Below, piece after piece: positions 37,383 to 46,766 of a stretch of DNA of 50,744 bases. The notes beneath the pieces are model-generated. The model had not been told where the DNA came from. It saw only the letters and a list, made by a program, of their open reading frames with translations, and made no database searches. Position 1 is the first letter of the stretch. Each line of letters starts with the position of its first letter. The position numbers and the translations under genes were made by a program. The stretch comes from Armatimonadota bacterium (GTDB lineage: Bacteria > Armatimonadota > UBA5829), in the NCBI GenBank assembly GCA_026392045.1, contig JAPLCU010000035.1, forward strand, positions 1 through 50,744, read 5' to 3'.

Positions 37383-37871
37383 ATGAGGCCTGGATTTGAA
37401 GAAAACAAGCTGGATCAAGCATTAACTATATTCTATGGGCATCCGCAAATTGTTCGTATTCTCGCAATAGTTACAGAAAGCGTGATTGTTGGCGGTATTG
37501 TTTCATCAACGTTCTCTTTACATAAAGAGGATATAGCATTATGGGTCATTAATGGGGTTTCTTTATTATTGTTGCTCTGGTTCCATCACAGCAACATTAA
37601 CAAATCTCCTATGGCGATTAGCATTAAAGAGGATAGAGTCTCATTATATTGGCTTTGGAAATACCGAGATATTTCTATTCATGATATCTTATCTGTTGAA
37701 ATTATTACTGTCAGACCTTCAATATTGTGGGGTGGACGAGAATATAGAAGGATTACTTATAACATCGAGGAGAAGAACCAATTCTTTACAATTGTCTCTG
37801 CCTATCAGAACTATGATAGCCTGGCGCAAATACTTTCTGATGCGGCTGATAAATGGAAGCCGAAATATTAG
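37383..37871 (+). CDS. small membrane protein with PH-like C-terminal segment
   Basis: ATG at 37383 (MRPGFEENKLDQ); two TM segments then ISIKEDRVSLYWLWKYRDISIHDILSVEI. Confidence 0.6.
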   Translation: MRPGFEENKLDQALTIFYGHPQIVRILAIVTESVIVGGIVSSTFSLHKEDIALWVINGVSLLLLLWFHHSNINKSPMAISIKEDRVSLYWLWKYRDISIHDILSVEIITVRPSILWGGREYRRITYNIEEKNQFFTIVSAYQNYDSLAQILSDAADKWKPKY

Positions 37872-38102
37872 AGTTGGATTTCGGCTTGACCGGGAATCCA
37901 GGACTCCCTCGCCCTTTAATGGAGAGGGCTGGGGTGAGGGTAAAGGCCTTTGATCTCATGGATAAGGCAAAGCGTCAATCCTTGCATTTCGCGTAATCCG
38001 CGATTCAATGGACGGGCGGTTTCGGGATGTGCTAAGTAGTTGAATCGCGGATTACGCGGATGCTATCGGATTTCGCGGAAGCTAGAGGCGAGGGATATTC
38101 GA

Positions 38103-38504
38103 ATGAGTGTTACGTCCGAAAAAGGCTATGACTTTGGAAAGGACACTTCCGGAATTATCGGAGCGGCAATCGAAACGCACAAAGAACTTGGAGCGGGTTT
38201 CCAGGAAGTCGTGTATCAAAGAGCTTTGGCTCTTGAGCTGGAAGCAGCTGGAATTGAGTTCACCCGTGAAGTCAACGTGCCCGTGTTTTACAAAGGCAAG
38301 CACATCGATACCAGGCGGGTTGATTTTGTGATCGGCGACTGTATTGTGGAGATAAAGGCAAGGAAAGAGCTGTTGCCTGAAGATCTTATACAGACGCTTT
38401 CTTATCTTAGAGCATCGGGGTATAAAGTTGCGTTGCTGCTCAATTTTGGAGCCCAAAAGCTGGAAATCAAACGTTTTGCAAACGATCGGGCGCATCGCGA
38501 GTAG
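38103..38504 (+). CDS. GxxExxY protein (PDDEXK_3-like), copy 2
   Basis: Nearly identical to 36905..37309 (MSVTSEKGYDFGKDTSGIIGAAIETHKELGAGFQEVVYQRA). Confidence 0.9.
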   Translation: MSVTSEKGYDFGKDTSGIIGAAIETHKELGAGFQEVVYQRALALELEAAGIEFTREVNVPVFYKGKHIDTRRVDFVIGDCIVEIKARKELLPEDLIQTLSYLRASGYKVALLLNFGAQKLEIKRFANDRAHRE

Positions 38505-38622
38505 GCTATCCTACTCCGCGTCATCCGTTCCATTTCGCGAAATCCGCGATTCAATGGATATGCGGTTTCGGGAAAAGGGGTTTCCCGAGAGAACGGAAAG
38601 CTGATTACTATAGGAGAATATT

Positions 38623-38997
38623 ATGACACTGAGACACAATTTTGTGATGGGTATTTCCGCCATTGTTGCAGGATTGGCAGGTTGGTACATTGTGCATGGC
38701 CTTTTGGGCGGTGACAGCGCAGTGAGTGTGTTAGTCTCTTTAACTTCAACTGCGAGTTCCTTCGCCTTTGTCGGCGGCTTACTGAGAAACGCTCAAGGTT
38801 TATGCACCGGGCTAAGCCTGTCAGCTACATTCTCTTATCTTAATCTGTTCCATTGCTACGCCGACCATTTGTTGTCCTGGAAGCTAAAATGGATGGCTGC
38901 TATGTTGATGGCACCAATAATGTGTTACATTGCGGGGCGGCTGTTACACAAACCATTGGCGACCCCTTTGCGTCGACTGTGGCACAGATTGTCGTAA
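38623..38997 (+). CDS. small membrane protein
   Basis: 124 aa, hydrophobic segments; preceded by AGGAG. Confidence 0.55.
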   Translation: MTLRHNFVMGISAIVAGLAGWYIVHGLLGGDSAVSVLVSLTSTASSFAFVGGLLRNAQGLCTGLSLSATFSYLNLFHCYADHLLSWKLKWMAAMLMAPIMCYIAGRLLHKPLATPLRRLWHRLS

Positions 38998-39138
38998 GCG
39001 TGCCCGTTTCGTCCGGCGGTTTCGGAAAAAGGGGTTTCCCGCAACAACTTAAATAGCTTGAAGAACTGAAAGTGAAGACCGTCGAAGGATGTGGACGGTG
39101 ATGCGCTTCGTCATTCCGAACGCAGAGAGGAATCTGCT

Positions 39139-39665
39139 TTGAATATTAAGCGAAGGCTTATAGCAATTGTTCTAATGGGCGTGGTCCTTATATCGGCAGT
39201 GTTGGCGCTACCGAGGATTGGCGCTTTTCGCCGGCTGATGCTTATGTTGCAGGGTAAGAAGACCGTGGAGGATCGGCTGCGTCAATATGGCCCGGATGCC
39301 AGGTTGAGGTTGGATGGTTTCTTCAAATTCTGAATCCGAATAGCCTTTATCATTTGTCGATGCGGTTGGATTATCCAAACGCATTTGACCAGGCGATGGC
39401 GAAAGCCGACGGCAGGACAAAGCTCGGCAGCGACATAATGATTCACGGCGACCGGGTATCCATTGGCTGTGTGGCTGTCGGTGATCAGGCTTCTGAAGAC
39501 CTGTTTGTGCTTGCGGCGGATATAGGGATGAGCAATGTGGAAGTCACCGTCGCTCCCTATGATTTCCGGAGTAAGCAGCGCGGAAGTGTTGCAGGGGACA
39601 TGCCGAAGTGGGCTGGAGGTCTTTACGACGATATTGAAAAGAAGATGGTAGAACTGCAGCAATAG
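39139..39665 (+). pseudogene. L,D-transpeptidase (YafK-like) pseudogene with frameshift/internal deletion
   Basis: N-terminal TM plus VEDRLRQYGPDARLRLDGFF in one frame; ILNPNSLYHLSMRLDYPNAFDQAM...LGSDIMIHGDRVSIGCVAVGD (HxxxxSxGC) in the next. Confidence 0.75.
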
Positions 39666-39708
39666 GCGATTCAATGGATGGGCGTTTCGGGAAAAGGGTT
39701 TCCCGAAA

Positions 39709-39750
39709 GAAATCAAACGTTTTGCTAATGATAAGGCGCATCGCGAGTAG
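39709..39750 (+). pseudogene. 3' remnant of a third GxxExxY copy
   Basis: GAAATCAAACGTTTTGCTAATGATAAGGCGCATCGCGAGTAG = EIKRFANDKAHRE*, matching the ends of copies 1 and 2. Confidence 0.8.
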
Positions 39751-39816
39751 GCTATCCTATTCCGCGTCATCCGTTCCATTTCGCGTAATCCGCGATTCAG
39801 AAAACAGGAGAATATT

Positions 39817-41004
39817 ATGATAACCAACGAATCAATCAACGCAGCCGAAGTAATGGCGCTTGATAAAGAATATGTAATGCACACCTATGGCCGGTTGCCG
39901 GTGGTGTTTGTTCGGGGTGAGGGGTGCTTTGTCTATGATGCGGCGGGCAAGGAGTATTTGGACTTCGTCGCCGGAATCGCGGTTAACGGCCTGGGGCATT
40001 GCCCGCCGAAAGTGGTCGAGGCTATATGCAAGCAGGCTGGGACTCTAATTCATACGAGCAATCTCTATTACACCACGCTTCAGCCGCAGCTTGCGAAGCT
40101 ATTGGTCGAGCTTTCGGGGATGGGTAAGGCGTTCTTTTGCAATTCGGGCGCTGAAGCCAATGAGGCTGCGATTAAGCTTGCGCGGAAAGCTGCTAAGGCT
40201 TCAGGCAATCCGAACAAGAGCAATATTGTGACGGCTGAGCAGTCTTTCCACGGCCGAACCCTCGCGGCGATCACCGCAACGGGCCAGCCGAAGTATCAGA
40301 AATCGTTCACCCCTCTGGTTCCGGGATTTGGCTATATACCTTATAATGATGTTGAGGCGCTCAAGGCTGCGGTGAATGACGACACCTGCGCGGTTATGAT
40401 GGAGCCGGTGCAGGGCGAGAGCGGAGTCCACCCGGCCACGCTTGAGTTTCTAACGGCTGCGCGCGAGCTGTGCGATAAGTTTGACGCAGCGCTGATTTTC
40501 GATGAGGTGCAGACGGGCCTAGGGCGAACGGGTAAAATGTTCGGCTTCGAGCATTTCGGATTGAAACCCGATGTAATGACCCTCGCAAAGACCCTCGGCG
40601 GAGGTTTCCCAATCGGGGCTTGCCTTGCTGCGGGTAAATATGCAGATACTTTCGAGCCCGGCGACCATGCTTCCACTTTCGGCGGCACTCCGCTTGCATG
40701 CGCGGCGGGTATCGCCACCGTTTCAGAGATAATCGAAGGCAGATGGGCAGTCAACGCGGCTGAGGTCGGCGAGTATTTTAGAGCGCAGCTTGCGACGCTG
40801 CCCGGGATCAAAGAGGTGCGCGGGCTGGGGTTGATGATCGCGGCTGAGTTTACCGAACCGATAGCAAAGGATATGGCGGCGAAAGCGCTCGAAAATGGCC
40901 TGATTGTAAACCCAATCGGCGAGAACATTCTGCGCTTCGTCCCGCCGCTTATTGTCACAAAAGCGCTGGTGGATAGAGCGATGGCTACGCTTCGCGAGTG
41001 CTGA
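39817..41004 (+). CDS. argD: acetylornithine aminotransferase
   Basis: DFVAGIAVNGLGHCPPKVV...FCNSGAEANEAAIKLARK...LIFDEVQTGLGRTGKMFG...MTLAKTLGGGFPIGA. Confidence 0.96.
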   Translation: MITNESINAAEVMALDKEYVMHTYGRLPVVFVRGEGCFVYDAAGKEYLDFVAGIAVNGLGHCPPKVVEAICKQAGTLIHTSNLYYTTLQPQLAKLLVELSGMGKAFFCNSGAEANEAAIKLARKAAKASGNPNKSNIVTAEQSFHGRTLAAITATGQPKYQKSFTPLVPGFGYIPYNDVEALKAAVNDDTCAVMMEPVQGESGVHPATLEFLTAARELCDKFDAALIFDEVQTGLGRTGKMFGFEHFGLKPDVMTLAKTLGGGFPIGACLAAGKYADTFEPGDHASTFGGTPLACAAGIATVSEIIEGRWAVNAAEVGEYFRAQLATLPGIKEVRGLGLMIAAEFTEPIAKDMAAKALENGLIVNPIGENILRFVPPLIVTKALVDRAMATLREC

Positions 41005-41010
41005 ATTAGT

Positions 41011-41140
41011 TGCTTCGGTATCCTGATGCCGAAGCTTTCGGGATTGGTTGCTGGTTGCTTCGGTATCCTGATGCCGAAGCTTTCGGGATTAGTTAGTTAC
41101 TTCGGTATCCTGATGCCGAAGCTTTCGGGATTTCCATTCC
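41011..41140. repeat. three copies of palindromic repeat (T)TGCTTCGGTATCCTGATGCCGAAGC(TTTCGGGATT)
   Basis: Near 41011, 41055 and 41099; same family at about 1953, 2668, 2704 and 19466. Confidence 0.9.
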
Positions 41141-41193
41141 GCCTGCGGCTGCATTCAAATCCCGAAACACATTCAAGTATATAGGAGAATATT

Positions 41194-42150
41194 ATGCAAA
41201 CACTCATCGAGGCAGGAAAACGGCTCAAAGGCCGAAGTCTTCTCGGCATATCAGACCTCACCAAGGCCGAAATAGATGCCATATTCGATATATCAAAACA
41301 GCTCAAAGAGCTTATAATATCGCCCGCCGATCAGCGCAAAATCTTAGAAGGTAAAACCCTTGCTATGATCTTTGAAAAACCGAGTTTGCGGACGCGGGTA
41401 TCGTTTGAAACAGGCATTTTCCAGCTCGGCGGGCATGGGATTTTCCTCGGCCCCAGCGATATCAGCCTGGGCAAGCGCGAGAGCATCAGCGACATAGCCA
41501 ATAATCTCGGGCGGATGGTGGACATCATCATGGCGCGGGTTTTTGCGCACAGCTCAGTGGTTGGGCTTGCAGAAAATGCCGGCGTTCCGGTGATTAACGG
41601 CCTCTGCGATATGGAGCACCCATGCCAGGCGCTGGCGGATTTTCAGACAATAATTGAGCACAAAGGCAAGCTTGAGGGTCTGAAGCTGGCGTTCGTCGGC
41701 GACGGCAACAACGTCGCGCACTCGCTCATGCTGCTTGCGGCAAAAGTGGGAACGAACTTCGCCATCGGCTGCCCCAAAGGCTACGAACCCGACGCAAACA
41801 TAGTCGCGCAAGCCAAAGAATTCGCCAAAGAAACCGGCGCAGTGATCGAAATATTCAACGATCCCGCAGCCGCAGCCAAAGCCGCCGATATTGTCTACAC
41901 AGACGTCTGGGCAAGTATGGGCCAGGAATCCGAAGCCGCCGCACGAGAGAAAATATTCACGCCGTTCCAGGTAAACTCTGCTCTAATGGCAAATGCCAAA
42001 CCAGACGCCATATTCATGCACTGCCTACCCGCCCACAGAGGTTCGGAAGTGACAGACGAAGTAATAGACTCGCCGCAAAGCGTCGTTTTCGACGAAGCGG
42101 AAAATAGATTGCATGCGCAGAAGGCGGTGATGGTATTACTAGGGAGATGA
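41194..42150 (+). CDS. argF: ornithine carbamoyltransferase
   Basis: FEKPSLRTRVSFETGIFQLGG...HPCQALADFQTI...FMHCLPAHRGSEVTDEVID. Confidence 0.97.
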   Translation: MQTLIEAGKRLKGRSLLGISDLTKAEIDAIFDISKQLKELIISPADQRKILEGKTLAMIFEKPSLRTRVSFETGIFQLGGHGIFLGPSDISLGKRESISDIANNLGRMVDIIMARVFAHSSVVGLAENAGVPVINGLCDMEHPCQALADFQTIIEHKGKLEGLKLAFVGDGNNVAHSLMLLAAKVGTNFAIGCPKGYEPDANIVAQAKEFAKETGAVIEIFNDPAAAAKAADIVYTDVWASMGQESEAAAREKIFTPFQVNSALMANAKPDAIFMHCLPAHRGSEVTDEVIDSPQSVVFDEAENRLHAQKAVMVLLGR

Positions 42151-42156
42151 GAGGGA

Positions 42157-42186
42157 GTGGAAAGCTGAAAGTGGAAAGCGGAAAGC
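42157..42186. repeat. left arm of inverted 9-bp-unit repeat (GTGGAAAGC)n
   Basis: GTGGAAAGCTGAAAGTGGAAAGCGGAAAGC; complementary array at 42590..42619. Confidence 0.85.
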
Positions 42187-42193
42187 AGGGAAC

Positions 42194-42583
42194 ATGAAGC
42201 TGGACACAGTGTTTAGATTCGAACGCTTAGCAATATGGCAAAAGAGCGTGCAATTTGCTGATATTGTCTATCGTGTTAGCAGTGGCTTCCCAACTAGAGA
42301 GCAGTATGGACTCACTTCTCAGCTGAGGCGTGCGGCTGTCTCGATTAGCGCGAATATTGCCGAAGGCAGCTCGAGAAAACACAACAAGGATTTCTCACGA
42401 TACATCGAAATCTCATTTGGGTCACTCTGCGAGACTATTTCGCATTTGCGCATCGCAGAGATGCAAAGCTTACTAACTAAAGATCAATACATCGAACTCT
42501 ACGGCTTAGCAGCTGAATTGAGTAAAATGCTAAGCGCGTTCAGAAACACTTTGGGAGATTGGAACACCGGTCAGTCGGAATAG
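42194..42583 (+). CDS. four-helix bundle protein (23S rRNA intervening-sequence protein family)
   Basis: FERLAIWQKSVQFADIVYRVSSGFPTREQYGLTSQLRRAAVSISANIAEGSSRKHNKDFSRYIEISFGSLCET. Confidence 0.92.
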   Translation: MKLDTVFRFERLAIWQKSVQFADIVYRVSSGFPTREQYGLTSQLRRAAVSISANIAEGSSRKHNKDFSRYIEISFGSLCETISHLRIAEMQSLLTKDQYIELYGLAAELSKMLSAFRNTLGDWNTGQSE

Positions 42584-42589
42584 CATTTA

Positions 42590-42619
42590 GCTTTCCGCTT
42601 TCCGCTTTCCACTTTCCAC
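42590..42619. repeat. right arm of inverted 9-bp-unit repeat
   Basis: GCTTTCCGCTTTCCGCTTTCCACTTTCCAC. Confidence 0.85.
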
Positions 42620-42637
42620 TAAAATCGGAGGATTTTT

Positions 42638-43831
42638 ATGCCAAAAAAGACTGTTCTTATCGTCTACTCCGGGGGGCTCGATACCTCCGTTTGCATCCCT
42701 ATGATGCGCGAGGATTATGGGTTTGACCATGTGGTCACGGTTACCGTGGACGTTGGTCTGCCCGCAGGTGAACTGAAGCAGGCCGAGGAAAAGGCCAAGC
42801 TTCTGGGCACCGAGCACTATTCAATCGATGCGCGGGAGGAGTTCGTCACAGACTACATCTTCCCCGCAATCAAGGCCAATGGCGATTACCAGGGCTATCC
42901 AATAAGCACCTCAATTGCAAGGCCGTTGATTGCTATGAAAGCGGTGGAGGTCGCGAAGAAGCTCAATGTGGATGCGTTTTGCCACGGCTGCACCGGCAAA
43001 GGAAACGATCAGTTCAGGTTCGAGTTTGTCATGCGCACTTTCATGCCGGATACACCCATCATCGCCCCCATGCGCGAGCACACTATGACCCGCACATGGG
43101 AAATCGAATACGCTCAGAAGAAGGGTATCCCAATCGGCCAGAGCATTAATAAAATCTGGAGTATTGATGAGAACCTCTGGGGGCGCTCGATAGAGGGCGG
43201 GCTTCTTGAGGAGCCGAATTACGCTCCGCCGGAGGAGATTTTCACCTGGACCAAGAGCTGGAAAAATGCGAAATCCACCCCAACCGAGGTCACAATCGAG
43301 TTTGCGAATGGCGTGCCTGTCGCTATCGATGGCGTGAAGATGAGCCCGCTGGATTTGATCCTCAAGGCGCATGAAATCGCCGGTGACAACGGCGTGGGCA
43401 GAGTGGACATCATGGAAGACCGCATGATCGGCCTCAAGGTGCGTGAAAACTACGAGTGCCCAGCCGCAAGAATAATTATTCCTGCGCATAAGGCGCTCGA
43501 AGACCTCGTCTGCACCACCGAGGAGCGCGCTTTCAAGGTTCTGGTAGACCAGAAATGGGGCGAACTCGCCTACGAAGGCCTGTGGTTCGACCCGTTCAAA
43601 GACGACCTGGAAGCGTTCATCAACCAAATCCAGCCGCGCGTAACCGGCGCCGTCACCCTGCGCCTGTTCAAGGGCAGCTGCCAGGTGATAGGCCGCGCAA
43701 GCAAATACGCGCTCTACAACGAAGACCTTGCATCGTTCGATAGCAAGACCTTCGACCAAAGCGAGGCCGTCGGCATAGTCAAAACCCACGGCATGCAGGC
43801 GAGAATGTATCGGACTGTTAAGGATAAGTAG
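42638..43831 (+). CDS. argG: argininosuccinate synthase
   Basis: KTVLIVYSGGLDTSVCIPMM...CTGKGNDQFRFE...SIDENLWGRSIEGG. Confidence 0.97.
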   Translation: MPKKTVLIVYSGGLDTSVCIPMMREDYGFDHVVTVTVDVGLPAGELKQAEEKAKLLGTEHYSIDAREEFVTDYIFPAIKANGDYQGYPISTSIARPLIAMKAVEVAKKLNVDAFCHGCTGKGNDQFRFEFVMRTFMPDTPIIAPMREHTMTRTWEIEYAQKKGIPIGQSINKIWSIDENLWGRSIEGGLLEEPNYAPPEEIFTWTKSWKNAKSTPTEVTIEFANGVPVAIDGVKMSPLDLILKAHEIAGDNGVGRVDIMEDRMIGLKVRENYECPAARIIIPAHKALEDLVCTTEERAFKVLVDQKWGELAYEGLWFDPFKDDLEAFINQIQPRVTGAVTLRLFKGSCQVIGRASKYALYNEDLASFDSKTFDQSEAVGIVKTHGMQARMYRTVKDK

Positions 43832-43950
43832 TTGAGAGCTGAGAGTGGAGGGTGGAGAGTTTGTCTCTGCCCTTTCTCAATCAGGAACGGACGTGGGCAT
43901 TCTTATCCGCATCACCACAAACAGGTATAGCGCGAATATGGAGAATTCAT

Positions 43951-44718
43951 ATGGTTAAAGAGACGCAGAAGGACAAAATACGTAGCGCAGTTATGTCAAT
44001 ACTACAAGCTAATCCGCAGGGATTAAGGCATGGCGAGCTGGTACAGAGTGTACAAGATTTTCTTCCCGCTGTGCCAAGAAACACTATACATGGCAATATT
44101 CACCAGATGGTAACGGAAGAGAGTTCCCAACTGTATAGACCAAGTCCTGGACTATACATGTTGAGAAGCACCGATGAGGAATCACTCGACCAGATTATCA
44201 AGAAGGCCATAGAACAAAAGGACTTGGACGAGAGTCACTTCTACCAGCCATTTGCTGAATGGCTGAGAGATGAACTAAATGAGTGCACTGAAGCTGTAAG
44301 ATTCGGAGGTGGCAGTCTTGGTAAGAAATGGGGTACACCGGACGTAATCGGAGTAAACCGTCCAGCAAAGCGAGCAATGATTCAATTCGATCCCGAGATA
44401 ATCACTGCGGAGGTAAAACTAGACCCATCGCAAGTAATCACTGCTTTTGGCCAAGCAGTTGCCTACAGACTCTTCAGTAACAAGGTCTATCTCGCCTTGC
44501 CCGAAGAGATATCTTTGGATGACAAGAGTAGGATGGAGGCTCTTTGCATACTTTTTGGCATTGGGCTGGTTCTGTTCAAGACAGACCCTGCTAAACCAGA
44601 ATTTCAAATTCGCGTGAGGGCACAGAAGCATAGCACTGACATGTTCTACACCAATGACTTTGTGGACAGATTAGACAAGGCTGATAGTAAGTCCTGTGCG
44701 ATATTATTCGGCGGCTGA
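43951..44718 (+). CDS. winged-helix/HARE-like N-terminus plus nuclease-like C-terminal domain protein
   Basis: MVKETQKDKIRSAVMSILQANPQGLRHGELVQSV...; C-terminal WGTPDVIGVNRPAKRAMIQFDPEIITAEVKLDPSQ (D...ExK). Confidence 0.55.
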   Translation: MVKETQKDKIRSAVMSILQANPQGLRHGELVQSVQDFLPAVPRNTIHGNIHQMVTEESSQLYRPSPGLYMLRSTDEESLDQIIKKAIEQKDLDESHFYQPFAEWLRDELNECTEAVRFGGGSLGKKWGTPDVIGVNRPAKRAMIQFDPEIITAEVKLDPSQVITAFGQAVAYRLFSNKVYLALPEEISLDDKSRMEALCILFGIGLVLFKTDPAKPEFQIRVRAQKHSTDMFYTNDFVDRLDKADSKSCAILFGG

Positions 44719-44743
44719 TGGAGAAAACTACGCGAGGCACGAA

Positions 44744-44911
44744 ATGAAGAATATGGCGTTGGTTACAATTGACGACATTGATTTGCTGGAACAGATGCTG
44801 GAGGCGTTGGAAGATCAGTTGGATATGCCGATCATAAAAGAACGGCTTTCGGAAGCTAAGCGTGGAGATACAGTGTCTTGGGAAACAATCAAATCGCGCT
44901 TGAAGAAATAA
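44744..44911 (+). CDS. small antitoxin-like hypothetical protein
   Basis: MKNMALVTIDDIDLLEQMLEALEDQLDMPIIKERLSEAKRGDTVSWETIKSRLKK; function inferred only from size and charge pattern. Confidence 0.4.
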   Translation: MKNMALVTIDDIDLLEQMLEALEDQLDMPIIKERLSEAKRGDTVSWETIKSRLKK

Positions 44912-44914
44912 ACG

Positions 44915-44942
44915 CTGGGCCGAGAGATTTTCTCCCGGCCCA
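44915..44942. terminator. probable terminator hairpin
   Basis: GGGCCGAGAGATTTTCTCCCGGCCC inverted repeat between convergent genes. Confidence 0.5.
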
Positions 44943-44970
44943 ACAACTATCAGTCCATCCAACTATCAGA

Positions 44971-46617
44971 CTATCCGACCATCTCCCCAAACAGCTTCTT
45001 CCGAATCAACTTGGGCGTCAAAGCTCCGCACGCCAGCAATTCATTGTGGAAAGTCTTCAGGTCGAACGCCGAGCCTTTGCGGCGCTTGTATTCGTCGAAT
45101 GTCTTCAATAGCTCCAGCTTGCCGATGAGATAAGACATCGGCTGGGTGGGCGCGAGGGTGTAGCGGACGCATTCGCCCATGGCATCGGGCCACTCGAAGC
45201 CTGCGCGGTCTACCAGCATCTGCGCGGCGGTCTCAAGCGACATTCCTCGCGTCTGGATTCCTACGTCTATCACAATCCTGCACGCGCGCCAAAGTTGTTC
45301 CTTGAGGCGGAAAATCTTGGTGTCGATGTCGCCAAGAAAACCCTTTTCCTCCATGAGTTGCTCGGTGTAAAACGCCCAGCCCTCTTCGTGGAGCGTGGAG
45401 ACACATCCGAACTTGCGCGCCAAAGTGCCGTAGAGGTTCGCCCATACGAATTGAACATGATGACCGGGGTAACCTTCGTGGACGGCGTGGATCGGTATTT
45501 TGGCCCATGGATGACTGCGAAGCCTCGCCTCGCGCTGGTCGGGCGGAAGATTGGGGTCGATAGGAGTCACTCCAAACACGCCCACCTGCTCCTTGGCAAA
45601 CGGTCCGGGAGGCCCATACGAGCAAAACGGCAGCAGATGCCAGACATACTTCGGGTGCTCGTGCATTTCCATGCGCTCGCCCTCAGGCAGCGTCATAAGG
45701 TCCTGATCTATAATAAACTGGCGCGAATCAGCCATGGCTTTGGCATAAGCAGGCACAATCTCATCCGCTGCAGGGTGCTTTTTGCTGATTTCGAATACTA
45801 TCTCGTTGCGCGTACCGCTATAGCCTGCGCTTTCGGCGAGATCATCGAATTGCCGCTCAGTTTCCTCGATTAGCTCCCAACCCTTAAGCTCCAGGTCGTC
45901 TGCGGTGACATCCATCATGTGGGTCTCGCGGAGCATTCTGTTGAACATATCCTCGCCCGCCGCGAAACCGCCGTTAGCATTCGGCAGCAGGTCTTCTTCG
46001 AGAAATCTGAGGTAATCTCTTGCAGCTTCGGCAGCCTTAGCGCTCGCCTCGATAACTTTCTGCGCAAGCTCAGGGACTTGCTGGGCGATCAGAGGAATAT
46101 CGTTCTCGAAGAAGCTGATCCCGCCTTTGGTCATTCCGATGCTGAGTTGCGTCCAGGCCTTGCCGGGCTGCGTGAGATTCTTCTTTCCCTGTTCGAGAAG
46201 CGACGGGATCTCCGAGAGCCTGCCGATAAGACTCGTAAGACGCTCATTAAGCGGAGCAAAATCTCTGATAATAAGTTCGTTGCAACCGGACAAAGCTCGG
46301 CCAATATACTGCTGCGGCGCGCGGCGATAGCCCTGCACTTCCTCAAATCCTCTTATCTGCGAACCCGTGTACGCAACCATCAGCTCAGCGTCAATTTGCG
46401 TGTCCAAATCATTACTTGCAAGCGCGGCCTCGAATTTTCGCCGAAATTCCCCCACTCGGCGATTATTGGCTTCCATTCTATCTATGCTCGCATCGCCGAG
46501 CCTGTGATCGTTCGTATGAACGCCCTGATGAGTGGCCCAGGTCGGATGCTCTTCCAGCATCCAATCCACCATCTCCTGAACATCGCGCTCGAATTGATGC
46601 TTCAAATTATCTGCCAT
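44971..46617 (-). CDS. DUF885 family protein (peptidase-like)
   Basis: IPIHAVHEGYPGHHVQFVWAN (HEGYPGHH) and LHEEGWAFYTEQLMEEKGFL. Confidence 0.9.
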   Translation of the reverse strand: MADNLKHQFERDVQEMVDWMLEEHPTWATHQGVHTNDHRLGDASIDRMEANNRRVGEFRRKFEAALASNDLDTQIDAELMVAYTGSQIRGFEEVQGYRRAPQQYIGRALSGCNELIIRDFAPLNERLTSLIGRLSEIPSLLEQGKKNLTQPGKAWTQLSIGMTKGGISFFENDIPLIAQQVPELAQKVIEASAKAAEAARDYLRFLEEDLLPNANGGFAAGEDMFNRMLRETHMMDVTADDLELKGWELIEETERQFDDLAESAGYSGTRNEIVFEISKKHPAADEIVPAYAKAMADSRQFIIDQDLMTLPEGERMEMHEHPKYVWHLLPFCSYGPPGPFAKEQVGVFGVTPIDPNLPPDQREARLRSHPWAKIPIHAVHEGYPGHHVQFVWANLYGTLARKFGCVSTLHEEGWAFYTEQLMEEKGFLGDIDTKIFRLKEQLWRACRIVIDVGIQTRGMSLETAAQMLVDRAGFEWPDAMGECVRYTLAPTQPMSYLIGKLELLKTFDEYKRRKGSAFDLKTFHNELLACGALTPKLIRKKLFGEMVG

Positions 46618-46766
46618 ATTGGTGTCTCCTCCCCATCGGATATATTAGGTGTATAATACGCCGTATATGCAAACATAGTAAATAGGCGCAAGGCAGATAG
46701 GCTATACTATTTTGCAAAAACCTGTAGTATAATAGTATTTAACGATTCCAAGGAGGATTTCAGGTT

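Noticed and set aside
36905-38504. Duplicate GxxExxY genes as a defence or toxin system
   Set aside because: No partner genes of known defence systems; terminal inverted repeats fit a mobile element better.
40999-41004. argD ends ...REC-UGA, considered as another Sec context
   Set aside because: Protein end matches the usual ArgD length, and the sequence after the stop is a dispersed palindromic repeat, not a conserved coding extension.
43951-44911. Toxin-antitoxin or restriction pair made of the nuclease-like protein and the small downstream ORF
   Set aside because: The small ORF lacks a recognisable antitoxin domain and the two genes are only loosely adjacent, so this stays a weak guess.
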